A stretch of DNA of 64,000 bases from Devosia lacusdianchii (lineage in GTDB: Bacteria > Pseudomonadota > Alphaproteobacteria > Rhizobiales > Devosiaceae), in the NCBI RefSeq assembly GCF_022429625.1, contig NZ_CP092483.1, positions 3,286,001 to 3,350,000 of the forward strand, read 5' to 3'. The translations under genes were made by a program, and so were the position numbers. The notes beneath the pieces are model-generated. The model had not been told where the DNA came from. It did not search any database and saw nothing but the letters and a program-made list of their open reading frames with translations. Shown here piece by piece: positions 62,336 to 64,000 of this stretch; positions within the stretch are counted from its first letter, which is position 1; each line of letters begins with the position of its first letter.

Positions 62336-62445
62336 CCATGGAGAGCAGCCCCACCTGAGCCGACCCGACCAATGCAATGCCCCGCCCGCCACCGGCCCCA
62401 CGGCTCGGAGGCGAACCCTCATTTTAGCCAAGAGATTGCGCCCTC

Positions 62446-63228
62446 ATGCTGCCTTCCAAGACTTTGACTGCCCTGCAGAGCTGGTCCAGTGTCGGCCGCT
62501 GGACCTTCTTCGGGACGCTGGCCTGCGTCGCCGTGTCGGTGCTGTTCAACGCGCTGTTCTTCGACGATCTGGGCTATGAGGCGCTGCGGCGGTCGATCAT
62601 CAGCGCCACGGTGCTGCCCATAGCGCTCGGGCTGCCGCTGTTCTGCTACATGAGCATGCGCATACGCGGCCTTGCCATCACCAATGTGCGCCTGGGCATG
62701 GTAGCGCGCACCGATAGCCTCACTGCCTGCCTCAACCGCGGGGCCTTTACCGCCAAGGTCAGCCTGCTGCTGTCGCAACGCAAGCCCGGCAGCACCGGCG
62801 CTCTGCTGATGATCGACGCCGATAACTTCAAGGCCATCAACGATCTGTTCGGTCACGATGCCGGCGACGAGGCCCTGACCATCATCGCACGCTCCATTCG
62901 CGCCATTCTGCGCGCCGGCGACCTGGTCGGACGCATGGGCGGCGAGGAATTCGGCGTCTATTTGCCCGGCGTCGACCAGCGCGGCGCCGAAGCTATTGCC
63001 GAGCGCATCCGCCGTTCGGTCAACCTGGCGGCTTTCGCGCCGGAGGGCCGCCAGCGTCCGCTGTCGGTCAGCGTTGGCGGCGCGGTGTTCGAGGGGCCAG
63101 CCAGCTTTACCGAGCTGTTCCGCATTGCCGACCAGCGCCTCTATGGCGCCAAGCAAGCCGGGCGCAACCGCACCACCGTCGCTCATTTCGACGACCATCC
63201 GGTGATCGGCATCAAGCGCAGCGCATGA
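62446..63228 (+). CDS. Membrane diguanylate cyclase, GGDEF type, paralogue with I-site
   Basis: 260 residues with the same layout as the upstream gene: two membrane helices (TFFGTLACVAVSVLFNALFF, then ATVLPIALGLPLFCYMSM) and a GGDEF domain with LLMIDADNFKAINDLFGHDA and GRMGGEEFGVYLPG. Here the I-site RAGD precedes the active site by five residues, so product inhibition should occur. The pair differ in this one regulatory feature. Confidence 0.9.
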   Translation: MLPSKTLTALQSWSSVGRWTFFGTLACVAVSVLFNALFFDDLGYEALRRSIISATVLPIALGLPLFCYMSMRIRGLAITNVRLGMVARTDSLTACLNRGAFTAKVSLLLSQRKPGSTGALLMIDADNFKAINDLFGHDAGDEALTIIARSIRAILRAGDLVGRMGGEEFGVYLPGVDQRGAEAIAERIRRSVNLAAFAPEGRQRPLSVSVGGAVFEGPASFTELFRIADQRLYGAKQAGRNRTTVAHFDDHPVIGIKRSA

Positions 63229-63230
63229 AA

Positions 63231-63257
63231 AAAGGCGGCGCCGTGTGGCACCGCCCT
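63231..63257 (-). terminator. Rho-independent terminator after yebC
   Basis: Minus strand: GGGCGGTGCC, loop ACAC, GGCGCCGCC, then TTTTTT, 20 bases past the yebC stop. Confidence 0.9.
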
Positions 63258-63277
63258 GATCATTCAAAACCTGCGGC

Positions 63278-64000
63278 TCAGCTTTCTAGCTTGGCGGCTT
63301 CTTCGTCGCTCATATCGAAGTTCGAATAGACGTTCTGCACGTCATCGTCTTCCTCGAGCGTCGAAATCAACTTCATCAGCGTCGCGCCCTTTTCGGCGTC
63401 GATCGGCGTATTGGTTTGCGGCTTCCAGATGGCCTTGACCGACTCGGCCTCGCCCAGAACCTTTTCCAGCGCCGCGGCAACTTCCACCATCGCCTCGAAC
63501 GAGGTGGTGATGTAGTGGCCCTCTTCGTCGCTCTCGACGTCGTCGGCGCCCGCTTCGATCGCCGCTTCCATCACCTTGTCTTCCGAGCCGGCCTTGAGCG
63601 AGTAGGTGATCTCACCGACCTTGTCGAACATGAAGCCGACCGAATTGGTTTCACCCATCGCGCCGCCATTCTTGGAGAAGTACGAGCGGACATTGGAGGC
63701 GGTGCGGTTGCGATTGTCGGTCAGCGTCTCGACGATGATGGCGACGCCGCCGGGGCCATAGCCCTCGTAGCGGATTTCGTCATAGTTCTCGCCATCCGAG
63801 CCGATCGCCTTCTTGATGGCGCGGTCGATATTGTCCTTGGGCATGGACTGGGCGCGGGCATTGGTCACCGCGAGGCGCAGGCGGGAATTGAAGGCCGGGT
63901 CGGGCATGCCCATCTTGGCTGCCACGGTGATTTCGCGGGCCAGCTTGGAAAAGACCTTGGAGCGCGCCGCATCGGACTTGCCCTTGCGGTGCATAATGTT
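63278..64000 (-). CDS. yebC: YebC/PmpR-family regulator (start beyond window)
   Basis: About 240 residues visible; the gene runs off the right edge, because the usual start MAGHSQFKNIM lies upstream of the NIMHRKGK seen here. It has the family core [34 protein letters not shown] and [20 protein letters not shown]. YebC proteins act on translation of polyproline stretches and as transcription regulators in some bacteria. yebC beside ruvC is a common bacterial order, here split by the two GGDEF genes. Confidence 0.95.
   Translation of the reverse strand, partial: NIMHRKGKSDAARSKVFSKLAREITVAAKMGMPDPAFNSRLRLAVTNARAQSMPKDNIDRAIKKAIGSDGENYDEIRYEGYGPGGVAIIVETLTDNRNRTASNVRSYFSKNGGAMGETNSVGFMFDKVGEITYSLKAGSEDKVMEAAIEAGADDVESDEEGHYITTSFEAMVEVAAALEKVLGEAESVKAIWKPQTNTPIDAEKGATLMKLISTLEEDDDVQNVYSNFDMSDEEAAKLES

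Overview
The window is one continuous, GC-rich stretch of an alphaproteobacterial chromosome. The combination of ctrA, chpT, a flbD-type flagellar regulator, an EipA/DUF1134 gene, a serC-serA operon and the ruv-tol-pal-ftsH-glmM order points to the Hyphomicrobiales. A Devosia-like genus is my best guess, from general resemblance only. There is no prophage, insertion sequence, CRISPR array, tRNA or rRNA, and base use looks even throughout. Both ends cut through genes: fliG on the left and yebC on the right.

Region 1 (1-5813) is part of a flagellar cluster: fliG (3' end), fliH, fliN, flbD and flhA, followed by a StrB-like kinase. Region 2 (5835-13384) is mixed accessory metabolism and envelope: ABM monooxygenase, GST, LysE exporter, zinc metallopeptidase, GNAT, two secreted PRC-barrel proteins, a GAF-GGDEF-PilZ cyclase and a Tyr/Asp-rich secreted protein. 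Region 3 (13532-22072) is the cell-cycle region: fliJ and fliI divergent from ctrA, then a stress-like block (DUF2867, alpha/beta hydrolase, ECF42 sigma factor), then chpT with a CheY-like regulator, a YHS protein and eipA.

Region 4 (22074-29063) holds an MFS/ArsR operon with a clear palindromic operator, a membrane-anchored coiled-coil protein, rluD, rpoH and thiN. Region 5 (29086-32734) is a TPP-riboswitch-controlled thiamine importer, thiBPQ. Region 6 (32741-46907) holds purA and its conserved neighbour, an EamA exporter, two tandem FAD oxidoreductases, serC-serA behind a structured leader RNA, an epimerase-like gene, a beta-barrel protein with an exact CtrA box, and glmM. Region 7 (47026-64000) reads leftwards: yebC, then ruvC through ybgC as eight genes joined by seven 4-base overlaps, tolQRAB-pal-cpoB-tilS, and ftsH. 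Two GGDEF cyclases lie in the opposite direction between yebC and ruvC.

The common thread is polarity and cell-cycle control. ctrA and its phosphotransferase gene chpT sit about 4 kb apart, among genes that are known or plausible CtrA targets: flagellum, eipA, tol-pal, c-di-GMP enzymes and an outer-membrane protein. The intergenic regions carry many REP-like palindromes. A 400-420 bp mosaic element occurs twice, in opposite orientation. That element is the least explained sequence in the window.
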